A stretch of 64,000 bases of DNA, taken from the NCBI GenBank assembly GCA_963377175.1, contig CAUJNA010001245.1, positions 1 to 64,000 of the forward strand, read 5' to 3'. Within the stretch, counting starts at the first letter, position 1. Each line of letters starts with the position of its first letter. The position numbers and the translations under genes are program-made. This DNA is from Effrenium voratum. Its lineage: Eukaryota; Sar; Dinophyceae; Suessiales; Symbiodiniaceae. The notes under the pieces were generated by a model, which was given only the letters and a program-made list of their open reading frames with translations, did no database searches and was not told the origin of the DNA. This document shows positions 28,437 to 37,509 of this stretch, one piece after another.

Positions 28437-30419
28437 CAGATTAATTTTTTGTTAAAAAAGATGTTGCCCTGATTTGCTTGAACATAATACAGTGTGTAAT
28501 TGTTAAATCTGTTGAAATCGCAAGTGTGATCGTAAGGTTTCCACACATCAAATTCTTTAAAAATCGGGATATAATTAATCTTGCTTCCTTGATGTGTAAA
28601 TGCTTTACATGTGTCAATGCTACATCTTTCATTGACGCTCGCCAGAGCCTCGCGAACATTCGCGACTTCTACTTCCTTACCTACATTGCTTCTCATCATG
28701 CCGTGTGCTACGATTGTTCTGCATTCATCCAAAATCTGGACATCAACTTCATTATAATAACTCTTGTGTTTTCGCACAACAATTTTCTGTTAAATTTAAA
28801 CATTTCTTCACTGATGTTATTATATACCTCTTCTTCGTCAACTGCGATGTCCTCATCAATTCTGTCTCTGTCAAAATTCTGGTTTACTATTGAATAATAA
28901 ACTTTCTTTTGCTTCTTTCCTATTTGATGCGTAAAATCCATTTTGATTTCAGTTGTCCTACCTGCAGTGTATCCTATTTGTGGTTCATATCCTATCTGCT
29001 TGAGTTCAAAAACTGCCTTGTCTAAATCATTGCCTTTCAATATCAACTTGTATTCATCTTCCTCATTGAGTTTTAATATGTCGTCCAAATTTTCAATCAT
29101 CTTATATTGGATGGGTGTCTCCCTGCTACTGATGTAATAATTGCTATGGATTTTAAGCTTATGGACGTCTTCTACATTAGGGTTTGCTTTAAGATTTTTC
29201 ATGTCGTGGTTCAATGTGTAAATATGACTGTTCTTTACTAAACCGTTAAAAGTAATCATTTTTTGCTGTAGAAGTCTTTTGGATCATGCTTGTAAATCAA
29301 TTTGCTGTCAATGTCATAAATTCTTGCTTTGATGTCAAACTGTTTAAACACAGCATCCATTTGCATGATTGAAGCACCGTGCTTTTTGAAGTTTTCATCG
29401 CTTTTGTTGATGTTTTCTAATATCCTCTCTCTGGTTAAATTCTTCTTTTTGGTTCTTTTGTGCCTCATCAGCGTGTCCGCGTAGTGTTCCATCAACGTAT
29501 TAATCCAGCACTCATTTTCAATATGCTCACCATTTTTTATTGCTTCCTTCAATGTTAAGCAGTCAGGGTTCAATTCGGTTTGAATGTATCTATGATGAAT
29601 ACTTATGTTATGTTTAGCGTCGGTGAGTTCATCATCAAAAATATCATAATCTACTGCGTCCTCATCAACTAATTCGGCACTTTCTATTTTGATGCAATCA
29701 AGGTAGTTATAAACCTCGCCATCTGTAAAACTCTTAAACGCTGGGTCGCTCTCATCACTGCCACCAGTTTATGAAACTTATGTTTATCAAATGCCTCCAG
29801 CATTGGTGGCTCCTAGTTGCTCAGTTGATTGCATCAAAATGCTGTGCTTTTAATTTTAACATTAACAGCATTAGTAATAAACTCCCACTGTGCTTTTACG
29901 TTGCCTGCCCTTTTAACGTTAGGATATAGCAACGGGTAGTATTTAATACCATTCAATCTAAAAAAAACCGGATTTTGTAGCACGTCCTTCGTCTTTAGTA
30001 AAAATAATATATTTAATAACAATCGTTTTTCTGTCCTTCGTTATGTTGTCTCTATACATCCTTTGAATTCTTCGTAAGGGTGTTTTTTCATTAATTCTTC
30101 TCCTGATTGTTGCTAGTTTCTTGCCTCTGACTGCCTTTTCAGTTGTTGGTTTCATTCTCTCTCCTATGGGTGCTATGTTTTGGTATTTGGCAACTGCCTT
30201 TTCATATTGCTTCAGTCCTTTCTTCAATTCCTTGTCGTTTGTTGCAATGATGCCATTGATTAATTTGTTTGCCGTGTCAAATTGAACAATTTTGCGGTCT
30301 TCATAAAAATCAATGATGGTATTGACTTTCTGTAGGGTTTGAGCGGTAATACTGCCCCTTTTCCTGTCTCTTGTGTTTTTTAGGTCTTGAATGTTTGTAT
30401 CTATACGTTTTTTTGTCAT
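28418..30419 (-). pseudogene. N-terminal part of the PLV-1 DNA polymerase, broken into several frames
   Basis: Read in order: 29958-30419 (MTKKRIDTNIQDLKNTRDRK), 29834-30022, a short piece with QSTEQLGATNAGG, one near 29,803 (MLEAFDKHKF), 29256-29770 (NECWINTLMEHYADTLM; ARIYDIDSKLIYKHDP), 28708-29259 (LVKNSHIYTLNHDMKNLKA) and 28418-28777 (FDVWKPYD, NYTLYYVQ). Each join needs a one-base change, mostly one missing base, often in an A-run. The repaired order gives one polymerase-helicase of about 1,390 residues. The N-terminal Lys/Arg-rich region is where protein-primed polymerases of Polintons carry extra domains. I cannot locate every exonuclease motif with certainty. Confidence 0.7.
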
Positions 30420-30563
30420 AAATTAGTCTATATATTAATAATAGTTAATATGTCCTTAAGTGTCTTTCGTGTTACTCTTTTATTCGCCTTGTTGAATTTA
30501 TATTAATTCATATTTTGCCTGAATATACTTAAAGACATATTACCATAATATATTAAGATAAAA

Positions 30564-30722
30564 ATGAGCACTAAAAATATTGATGACTTGACAATTGATG
30601 AGATTAAGGAACATCATAGCAAAAAGGAAGAGGAAGGAACAGTAAATCAACCTCCTAAAAATGACTACAACAGAAAATACAAAGGCAATAATTTGATCCT
30701 AGTTTCTACCCCTGAAAAATGA
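30564..30722 (+). CDS. 52-residue charged small protein
   Basis: The ATG at 30564 follows an AT-rich TATTAAGATAAAA leader. The product (MSTKNIDDLTIDEIKEHHSK onward) is acidic/basic and helical at its start, then has NQPPKNDYNRKYKG. The TGA at 30720-30722 touches the stem of a hairpin, as for other genes of this element. It is the only plus-strand gene between the polymerase and the structural block. Function unknown. Confidence 0.5.
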   Translation: MSTKNIDDLTIDEIKEHHSKKEEEGTVNQPPKNDYNRKYKGNNLILVSTPEK

Positions 30723-30749
30723 TATTTTAAAGTAAGTATTTTAAAATAT
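30722..30749. terminator. 3'-end hairpin
   Basis: ATATTTTAAA and TTTAAAATAT pair around an eight-base loop, starting at the last base of the preceding stop codon. Confidence 0.6.
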
Positions 30750-30795
30750 GATTTTATTTTCATGATGGTTTTAACTCTATGTCTTTCATATTTGT

Positions 30796-31218
30796 TTATT
30801 TTAGATTTTGTTTTTCTTTATTCTTATCTTTATCCTTATCTTCTTCATCGGTTTCAGCATCAGTAGGAATAGGAATGTCGGTCGGCGGTGCTATTTCATA
30901 ATTAGCATTTTCTTCTGACGACGCCTCGCCAGAGGCTCGCGAGCTTCGCGACGTTGAATTAACGGTATGTGTTGAAGAACTATTAACAGTGATAGGTGGA
31001 GAACTATTAACGCTAACAGGGGGAGAAGTGTTTAACTCAACTTCTTCATCAGTATTATTACTTAACCAATTCATAATACCATTAGTAATATCAAAAGTTG
31101 TAATTAGTGAATTTCCTATAATGTATGCTGTCAATTCAGTAATTTGTAGAGTGGTTAATGTAGTTTGATAAGTTATATGTATTATTATGTCTGCTACACT
31201 AAAACCTGACCTTAACAT
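30796..31218 (-). CDS. Putative small virion-associated protein, Ser/Thr-rich and acidic tail
   Basis: The 140-residue ORF (MLRSGFSVADIIIHITYQTT) has an N-terminal half rich in Ile/Leu/Thr, possibly amphipathic. It is followed by three similar VNSSPP/TVNSSS units and an acidic/Lys C-terminal tail (EEDKDKDKNKEK). It stands first downstream of a run of minus-strand genes ending at the penton, so a structural or assembly role is plausible from position only. Confidence 0.55.
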   Translation of the reverse strand: MLRSGFSVADIIIHITYQTTLTTLQITELTAYIIGNSLITTFDITNGIMNWLSNNTDEEVELNTSPPVSVNSSPPITVNSSSTHTVNSTSRSSRASGEASSEENANYEIAPPTDIPIPTDAETDEEDKDKDKNKEKQNLK

Positions 31219-31242
31219 AAATTCTATAATCCTAATCAGGTT

Positions 31243-31740
31243 TTAACTTTCCTTTTTGTTTCCATTATCATCATCGTCGTCATCATCTGGTTCATCAGCA
31301 TCATCATCATCTTGAATAGGTTTGAATAAGGATGCTTGTGCTTCTGCCTCTGCCCTATTCTTAAGATTACTTTTAAAACTCTTTGAAAATCCGTCTGAAA
31401 TCAAACCTGTATAATCAATGTCATCAGTTTGTGTTTCTTTATCATTTGGTAGGTCTGTTTGTGTTTCTTTGACTTCTCTGATAGGAAACTGTGTTGCTTT
31501 GTCAAGTGTCATTACCGGGAACATATCAGTATCATATTTATTATTGTTTAAACTCATATATTTCTTGTTAATGCCATAATTCGTTAAATCAAATTCGTCA
31601 AAATCAACTTCATTCATTAATAAATCTACTCTCCGTTTTTCTGGGATGGTTGTTTTTATCAGTCTGTGTGTCATCGCTTCTTTAAGCATTTCATCAAAGG
31701 TTTTCCTTCTTCTCAATCCATAATATTTAGTATTACTCAT
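31243..31740 (-). CDS. Putative structural/assembly protein with poly-Asp tail
   Basis: The 165-residue ORF begins MSNTKYYGLRRRKTFDEMLK. A repeated KETQTD motif occurs twice (VKETQTDLPND, DKETQTDD). The C-terminus is a long Asp run (DDDDADEPDDDDDDDNG). A YDELLKE-like motif (FDEMLKEAM) also occurs in the next gene (YDELLKETL), suggesting shared ancestry or a shared partner. It lies 24 bases from the preceding gene. Function not known. Confidence 0.55.
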   Translation of the reverse strand: MSNTKYYGLRRRKTFDEMLKEAMTHRLIKTTIPEKRRVDLLMNEVDFDEFDLTNYGINKKYMSLNNNKYDTDMFPVMTLDKATQFPIREVKETQTDLPNDKETQTDDIDYTGLISDGFSKSFKSNLKNRAEAEAQASLFKPIQDDDDADEPDDDDDDDNGNKKES

Positions 31741-31766
31741 TATTAAATATTATAGATTAATTATTG

Positions 31767-32623
31767 TTAATCACGTGTTTGACCCGATGAAGATGCCTTC
31801 TCTTCTTTCATATACTTATTATATACATGCTTTTTGTAAAAATCTATCAATTTGGTTTTGTTTTTCTGTTTTTTAACGTTGGTTTCACTTTCAATCAATT
31901 CGCTAATTAAGTTGTTGAATTCTATGTATATATCATCTTTCATTAATCCGACATTATATATTTTATCAATGATGCGTTTCATGTCCATTGGAACATTTGC
32001 TAAATATAAGGGTGTATTTCCTCTGATTTCATCTATGAAATCTTCAACTTTACTTAGGTCATCATCGTCGTCTTTACCCTTTTCTTCTCTTCTTCATCAA
32101 CAATAGGGTCGTCTTCTGGTTCTTCTTCTTCTCCTTCTTCTTGATTTGACGCCATTGAATGGACTTTCACACCTTCTGGTATTGATTGTCTTGATACAGC
32201 ACTTGCCATTTCATCGTGTTGTCCAAACATAAGTCTCATTCTTTCTTCAAGTTCTTCTTTCTGTCTGTTCACTTCCATTAACCTTTCGTCTACAAATGCC
32301 ATTTGTTGTTTGAATGTATCGCCAATTTCGCCAAATATTCCTCTACCTACCGATGCTTCCTTCTTAACTTCTTCTCTTCTGCTCAATTCTTCTTTCTTTT
32401 GAATATCCAAAGCATCTTTATTATCAAACTGACTACCATATTGATTTAACCTGTATCTTGTTGCCCTTCTGTCTATCACATTTTCAATTGATGGTCTATT
32501 CTCATCTTCTACTAATGTTTCTTTTAACAACTCGTCATAAGAAGGTCTCAAATGTAATTGTGATTTTAACGAACCTACTTTTACTGGTCCTACTGTATTC
32601 AATCTATTTATTGATTTAATCAT
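31767..32623 (-). CDS. Coiled-coil putative virion protein, frame-broken
   Basis: ORF 32054-32623 (MIKSINRLNTVGPVKVGSLK) has RPSYDELLKETL, a long Glu/Arg-rich coiled coil (VNRQKEELEERMRLMFGQHD) and an acidic stretch. Its end (KKRVKTTMMT) is a frame slip: with one more A the frame continues KGKDDDDDLSKVEDFID and enters ORF 31767-31988 (MDMKRIIDKIYNVGLMKDD). The whole is about 285 residues. It belongs to the minus-strand structural cluster. Confidence 0.6.
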
Positions 32624-32631
32624 ATTATATG

Positions 32632-32664
32632 TATTATTTAGATAATTTATTTATCTAAATAATA
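32632..32664. terminator. Intergenic hairpin
   Basis: TATTATTTAGATAA-type arms (14 bp each) are exact complements around a five-base loop. It lies seven bases past the stop of the 110-residue gene that begins at 33003, and just upstream of the next gene. Confidence 0.6.
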
Positions 32665-32670
32665 AATAAG

Positions 32671-33003
32671 TTAATCTGAAATATTCTTAATCATTTCTTC
32701 TAAATGTTTCTTTCTTGCTTTTAGTTGTTCTGTTGTTTGTATTCCATCGGGTGAGCGTGAGTTTTCCAATATTTTTCTTATTCTGTCTAATTCCTTTCTA
32801 TAACTTTCCGTTCTGTTGCTTTCTGCTAAATCGTTTCTGTATTTTATCAATGCTCCTTGTGTTTGTCTTGCTTCTATATTATCTTTCATTTGTTTAAAAT
32901 AATTCATTCTTGAAGCAACGCCCCATAAGTCATTAGTATCATATACTCTTTCAACTTGTGGTGCCCTTTTAAATTCTACATTTCTATGACTTCTCATAAG
33001 CAT
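32671..33003 (-). CDS. Small coiled-coil protein
   Basis: The 110-residue ORF (MLMRSHRNVEFKRAPQVERV) is dominated by charged helix with heptad-like spacing (YRKELDRIRKILENSR; LKARKKHLEEMIKNISD). It has no recognised domain. Spacing to its neighbours is short and the strand is the same as the penton, so it is probably part of the late cluster. Confidence 0.55.
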   Translation of the reverse strand: MLMRSHRNVEFKRAPQVERVYDTNDLWGVASRMNYFKQMKDNIEARQTQGALIKYRNDLAESNRTESYRKELDRIRKILENSRSPDGIQTTEQLKARKKHLEEMIKNISD

Positions 33004-33033
33004 GATTAATATATAATATAATTAGATTATTAT

Positions 33034-33527
33034 TTAAAACATTGATGAAGATAATTTGTTTATTTTTTCTTGTTTATCTTGTTTTTTCTTTTGTTTAAGT
33101 TCTTCATAATGTTGGCTTAATAGTTCTGTTGCCGTGGGTTTCTTAATAGTTTCTTTAATCACTTCTTGTTTAATCTCATTCTTAATTTCTTCTTTTACTT
33201 CTGGTTGTATCTTTCTAATGTTCTTTTGTGGATTGACTGGGAGCATCTCGGTTTTTGCCCCTTTACAATTTTTAGGGTGTGAGTGTCTCAAACTTTTCAA
33301 TGTCATCTTTTTAGAGCATCGTTCACATTCTACTAATTCAACTTCTTTTTTAGTTCTTGGTAATTCTTTTGCTTTCGCTTTTGGTTCAGGAATGACTTCT
33401 TCTGGTTTAACTTCTTCTGGCGTTGGTTCTTCATTAACTGTTTCATTTTGTTCAACAACTTCATTATTAATAGGTGCTTCTTCTGTTTTAGTTCATTATT
33501 AACATCTACTACCTCAATACTTGACAT
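33034..33527 (-). CDS. Zinc-finger/coiled-coil protein, frame-broken near its start
   Basis: The ATG at 33527 gives MSSIEVVDVNNELK, then a missing A at an AAAA run shifts the frame. The restored frame reads APINNEVVEQNETVNEEPTP and an EEVKPEEVIPEPKAK acidic-Pro linker, then VECERCSKKMTLKSLRHSHP followed by KNC, a CxxC...H...C zinc finger, and a Lys/Glu-rich coil. ORF 33034-33306 is the C-terminal part. The full product is about 164 residues. The finger could bind DNA in the virion or during transcription; this is a guess. Confidence 0.6.
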
Positions 33528-33528
33528 A

Positions 33529-33552
<24 letters not shown>

Positions 33553-33561
<9 letters not shown>

Positions 33562-33590
33562 GATTTTCCATATGGAAAATCTATATATTA
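33553..33590. terminator. Intergenic perfect hairpin after the penton gene
   Basis: The core AGATTTTCCA-TATGGAAAATCT is a perfect palindrome flanked by TA repeats that extend the stem. It lies about 40 bases downstream of the penton stop codon. Confidence 0.65.
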
Positions 33591-33627
33591 TTCTAAGTTT
33601 TTGACATTTGATATTACAATTTCATTT

Positions 33628-34485
33628 TCAAATAATATCACTTTTTACGAAAAGGAGACTAAAACTACAATTAACTCCATTCAAATTAATTTCATTCCCT
33701 GCCGAATTAGAAATCCAAAAATCCAATTGTTTAAAGGTTCTATTAGATACATCTAAATAGTCCAAAGCATTTACTCCGTCACCATCAAAAATAATTCCCG
33801 CATGTGGTGCTGTGACTGGTACTTTCTTAACAACTGTGCTATCGCCCGTTCTTAAATTTACTTGATTATAATTAGACAATTGAGAAGAATGAATATAAAT
33901 ATTTCTAATGGGTTGAAGATTAACGAAACCAGAAACATACGCATTACCATATTGATAAACATTCATTTGATAATTTCCTAAAACTTCATTAACAGACTTT
34001 AAATCATTAGCATCAAAACTTCCAATCCAAATATAACTTTCATATATTATCTTCATTTGTTCATCAGTTAATACTGCAAATTGTCTATCGGCATAGTTTG
34101 AAGAAATCGTTATTTTATTAGTTTTTACACTGTAAGTAACTTCATAAGTATTTGAGAAATTGACATTATCAACAATACCGTTAATTTTTGATTTTAATTC
34201 TGTTGCCAGTTCTGTGCCAGTATATACTCCTTCTGCTAGCGCAACAGCAATCCAATGAACATTTGTATTATCTTCATCTGGAACTAGTGGAGAAGAATAA
34301 AAGTATAATATATTATTTAATCCTGACTGTATTGAATACCACGAGTTAGGTAATGTTACTTCGTGAATGTAGCAATGAACTCCGTTGTCTGTTTGTAATG
34401 TTTCTGGTAATTCAACTTTGAAATTTGATGATGTACCTCTAATTCTGTGAGCACTGTCAATATAGACCTTCTTGTATGTCAACAT
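33628..34485 (-). CDS. Penton (minor capsid) protein
   Basis: The 285-residue ORF starts MLTYKKVYIDSAHRIRGTSS and continues NFKVELPETLQ. An IDS-x-R-x2-GTSSNF-x-V-E-L start is the usual opening of PLV/virophage pentons, which form the vertices of the icosahedral capsid with a single jelly-roll fold. Beta-rich composition and the absence of low-complexity regions fit. The frame is unbroken. A 77-bp repeat containing the first codons of the gene is duplicated just upstream. The lipase gene diverges from the same intergenic region. Identity is by pattern, supported by the neighbouring capsid gene. Confidence 0.8.
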   Translation of the reverse strand: MLTYKKVYIDSAHRIRGTSSNFKVELPETLQTDNGVHCYIHEVTLPNSWYSIQSGLNNILYFYSSPLVPDEDNTNVHWIAVALAEGVYTGTELATELKSKINGIVDNVNFSNTYEVTYSVKTNKITISSNYADRQFAVLTDEQMKIIYESYIWIGSFDANDLKSVNEVLGNYQMNVYQYGNAYVSGFVNLQPIRNIYIHSSQLSNYNQVNLRTGDSTVVKKVPVTAPHAGIIFDGDGVNALDYLDVSNRTFKQLDFWISNSAGNEINLNGVNCSFSLLFVKSDII

Positions 34486-34627
34486 AATATATTTTTAATT
34501 AGAAAATAAATTTTCTAATTAAAAATTATTCTGTTGCTTAGGACTTCGTGGTATGTCAACATAATATATTTTTAATTAGAAAATAAATTTTCTAATTAAA
34601 AATTATTCTGTTGCTTAGGACTTCGTC
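34474..34627. repeat. 77-bp tandem duplication covering the penton start and upstream hairpin
   Basis: Units 34474-34550 and 34551-34627 are nearly identical, and a third unit begins at 34,628. Each contains the reversed ATGTTGACATAC start and a perfect hairpin (TTTTTAATTAGAAAA and its complement around AAAT). It lies in the divergent promoter region between penton and lipase. Confidence 0.9.
34515..34562 (-). CDS. 15-codon micro-ORF upstream of the penton, copy 1
   Basis: ATG TTG ACA TAC opens a 15-residue frame (MLTYHEVLSNRIIFN) that stops at a TAG inside the hairpin stem. The start matches that of the penton gene. It may be a decayed duplicated 5' end or a short upstream ORF. Confidence 0.3.
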   Translation of the reverse strand: MLTYHEVLSNRIIFN

Positions 34628-34639
34628 GTATGTCAGCAT
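34592..34639 (-). CDS. 15-codon micro-ORF upstream of the penton, copy 2
   Basis: The second unit gives MLTYDEVLSNRIIFN with the TAG again in the hairpin stem. The amino-acid difference from copy 1 is one residue (D for H). Confidence 0.3.
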   Translation of the reverse strand: MLTYDEVLSNRIIFN

Positions 34640-34710
34640 TATTAATTAATTGAGAAATTAATTTATATCTTTATTTATATGATTAATAAAATAAAAAGTT
34701 AATATATGAA

Positions 34711-35340
34711 ATGAAGCATGGGAAAATTAAACATTATCAACCTTATAAAAAAACAACTAAAATAACTGATGTTATGAAACAAACTGACAACATATTAAAC
34801 GATTTTTATCCTAATTCTAATTTAACTGATGCACAAGGGTTGAGTAGAGCATATGGCAATGGTAAAGGTTTTTATATTGATGGTGATAAAATGTATGTAA
34901 GCGGAACATTTGGAAAAGGAACGTTTGGAGGTGCTGTTAATGACATTCTGGCAGATGTAGGACTTCCCTTTAAAATGACAAAATATTCACAACGATATAA
35001 AGACACATCAACAGCATTGGATGAAAACAATGAAGTTAAACATCTTATAACACACAGTCTCGGTTCAAGTGTAGGTGCACTGATAACAAAAGATTACCCT
35101 GAAAGAGAATTAACTTTAACCACTTACGGTGCTCCATTTATATCGCGAAAGTCTAACATTACCGATGATTACATTAATTTTAGAAGTATCTTAGACCCTG
35201 TCAGTATTTTAGATAGGTCTGCTGTAACTGTTTATACTGGTTCATTAAATCCATTTACTAACCACGATTACATAACTGGATACGGAGATATGGGGCGTGA
35301 TGTTTCAAGAAGTATTTATCCGGTAAATGAGATATTATAA
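34711..35340 (+). CDS. Lipase-like alpha/beta hydrolase
   Basis: The 209-residue ORF has the nucleophile elbow THSLGSSVG (G/H-x-S-x-G type, Ser near residue 115), TTYGAPF after it, an ILDPVS segment with a candidate acid and NHDYITGYG with a candidate His. The spacing matches class 3 (fungal-type) lipases. It is shorter than secreted lipases and has no signal peptide. In PLVs such a protein may help membrane passage during entry or exit; that is inference. It diverges from the penton gene. Confidence 0.75.
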   Translation: MKHGKIKHYQPYKKTTKITDVMKQTDNILNDFYPNSNLTDAQGLSRAYGNGKGFYIDGDKMYVSGTFGKGTFGGAVNDILADVGLPFKMTKYSQRYKDTSTALDENNEVKHLITHSLGSSVGALITKDYPERELTLTTYGAPFISRKSNITDDYINFRSILDPVSILDRSAVTVYTGSLNPFTNHDYITGYGDMGRDVSRSIYPVNEIL

Positions 35341-35550
35341 TTTTTAAATAATTAAATAAATAAATAATTAAATAAATAATTATATAGTATTATATAAGTT
35401 CAGTTAAAGAAAAAAGTGAAACAAAATTTAAACCATTAACACTTGTAAACGAATTTACATGTAAAATGTCAGTGTGGGTGTTTCATTATTAGGAGTGTCA
35501 GAGTTAGACCTGACTATATTGATTATAACTGGATTACTTCAATTTATAAT

Positions 35551-35694
35551 ATGTTTGTACCAAAATATAAAAATGGTTATGTCCTCATCAATGACAACAC
35601 TAACAATTGTAATCACACTCAATCAGACCTTGATGAAATAGTAAAAAGAAAAAACGCAAAACTATTTTCATATTATTATTATGATACAACATAA
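35551..35694 (+). CDS. Small ORF, possibly a remnant
   Basis: The ATG at 35551 opens 47 codons (MFVPKYKNGYVLINDNTNNC) ending YYYYDTT. The same frame is open upstream to about 35,445 with KCQCGCF and RPDYIDYNW, so the true start may be earlier with a frame break. The composition looks coding. No family recognised. Confidence 0.35.
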   Translation: MFVPKYKNGYVLINDNTNNCNHTQSDLDEIVKRKNAKLFSYYYYDTT

Positions 35695-35905
35695 GAAATA
35701 TGACAATGAAACAACAGATGATATGATTAAGAATGAAAATAAAAAGTATAAGAAAAGTTCATATGATGAAATTAGAGAATTAGTAATGGAGAAAGAAAAA
35801 GGCAATAATCCAGTTGAAGATAAGATTAAGAAAAAGAAAATGAAAATATTTAAAAATAATAATAATTCTAATCAAAAGGATTACACTAAATTATTCAATT
35901 TGTAA
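35681..35905 (+). CDS. 74-residue Lys-rich small protein
   Basis: The ORF (MIQHKKYDNETTDDMIKNEN) is very Lys/Glu-rich and helical (REKLVMEKEKGNN-like charge pattern, then KIKKKKMKIFKNNNN). It overlaps the previous small ORF by 14 bases and is followed by tandem hairpins. It might be a basic DNA-binding or core protein, but nothing more specific can be said. Confidence 0.45.
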   Translation: MIQHKKYDNETTDDMIKNENKKYKKSSYDEIRELVMEKEKGNNPVEDKIKKKKMKIFKNNNNSNQKDYTKLFNL

Positions 35906-35992
35906 ATCATAATTCTTAATTATGATTTGGAAATTAATGAAATTACAATTTCATCAATTTGTAAAACATATATAAAATATGTTTTAGAAATT
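35904..35992. terminator. Tandem 3'-end hairpins before the capsid gene
   Basis: AAATCATAATT/AATTATGATTT (11-bp perfect stem, 35904-35928) is followed by an AAATTAATGAAATT/AATTTCATCAATTT hairpin and an AAAACATAT/ATATGTTTT hairpin. They fill the gap between the Lys-rich ORF and the capsid gene. Confidence 0.6.
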
Positions 35993-36053
35993 AATGAATG
36001 TATAAATTTATCAATTTAGTTTAAATTATTTCTAAATTAAATTATATATAGTA

Positions 36054-37445
36054 ATGGAAACTTTTAGTGCTGAAGATTCTCTAATTGACAACCTCTCATT
36101 CAAATTAAATAAAGGGGCAAGTTATATCAATGAGCGCCGTAGCGTTTCATTCTTCCCATCAGGTTCAAATATTTATAAACCTTCGTCTGGAAATCGTGTA
36201 TTGAAAATCGCATTAAATGCAGAAGATAATAGTTGGTTAGACCCTCAATCGGTAATGGTGTTTTTCAATGTTTCGAACAAGGAAAATACAAGCAACAAAC
36301 GGTTACGACCTCTATCTCCTGCTTACTGCTTTTTCAGAAGGGCAAGATTAATTGCTGGTAATCAACTTGTTGAAGACATTGACTACTACAATAGAAACCA
36401 TCATATGATGAGTTGTTTGATGTCAAAGGGAGCAAGGGACAATGAAGACGCGCAAAGTTTTGGTTATAGATACGATGACGATTTGGCACAACGTTTTGCT
36501 GACCCTACAACTGGCACTATTGGAAAAACTTATAATGCTCAAACAATCCCGGGCTTTACGTCTGAAATGGTTGTTGGATTTAAACCTATGCTTGGTTTAT
36601 TTAACCAGTTTAAGTATATTCCATTAAAAGCGTGTCCTCTTGTTTTAGAACTTGAACTTGTCAGTAATTTCACCGATTGTATTGTTTCACCTGATGTTAC
36701 TACTGATTTCCCTGCCAGTGAGAGCGCGCCTAACACACATCAAAGCACGAGCGGAGAATACGAACTTAATAATTGCTTCCTTCAATGCGATGTAGTAAGT
36801 TTGGATAATGATTTACACAATCGTTACGTTTCACATTTACTTGATGGAAAAGAATTACCTATCACGTATAATACTTACATTTGTCAGTCTAATTCAGTTG
36901 TTGGTCAAGCAAACATTAACACAACTGTTGTTCGTTCTGTATCTAAACTCGCTGCCGCTTTCATCACCTTCTATAAAGCAGATACCACGGGAGGAGCAAC
37001 TGAAGTTCATAAGGAATACAACAGGTTTTACCATCCATCAACAAGAACAACCTTTTCAACTCACGGAAACTATAACCCTGACAATGACTTAGAATTTCAA
37101 CTTCAATTAGGTTCAAAATGATTTCCTGAGTATCCTTGTAAAAGCTTAACGCAAGCGTTCTATTATTTGCGAAAGGCATTGAATTTACCTTTATTTCATC
37201 AACATCATTTATCTATTGAATTTAACCAATATAAAACAGACAAGTTCATCTTTGCTATGAATATGGAGAAGGTTCCTGATAGTTCATATACTGGAATAAA
37301 CACGAAAGCCGGACAACAGCTTCTAATTCGTGTCAAACCTTCTGGAAGTATGGACGTAAGTTTTATGCCAGACACGATTTACATAACATTAGTATCAGAA
37401 CAAATATTATCCATACGCGATTCAGGTTGCCAGATTTTGGATTAA
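36054..37445 (+). CDS. MCP: Major capsid protein (double jelly-roll), interrupted by an in-frame TGA
   Basis: The frame is about 463 codons. N-terminal part: SVSFFPSGSNIYKPSSG, FFRRARLIAGNQLVEDIDYY, VGFKPMLGLFNQFKYIPLKA, PLVLELELVSNF. After the TGA at 37119-37121 the same frame continues FPEYPCKSLTQAFYYLRKAL, as in PLV capsid proteins where PEYP follows a GSK motif. It then has FIFAMNMEKVPDSSYTGINT, TKAGQQLLIRVK, and ends in YITLVSEQILSIRDSG. This is the shell protein that trimerises into pseudo-hexagonal capsomers. The stop sits where another family member would have a hydrophobic residue, so it is a nonsense mutation or a base-call error. TGG encodes Trp elsewhere in the element, which argues against TGA reassignment. 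Confidence 0.88.
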
Positions 37446-37454
37446 AAATAAGTA

Positions 37455-37493
37455 AAAATGATAATATTAAAAATAAATAAATATTATCATTTT
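37455..37493. terminator. 3'-end hairpin after the capsid gene
   Basis: AAAATGATAATATT and AATATTATCATTTT (14-bp perfect arms) lie ten bases past the capsid stop codon. Confidence 0.7.
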
Positions 37494-37509
37494 CTACTAT
37501 TAATATATA

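Noticed and set aside
36054..37445. TGA as a Trp codon in the element (alternative genetic code)
   Set aside because: TGG is used for Trp throughout and only single TGA codons interrupt genes; other breaks are frameshifts and one TAA.
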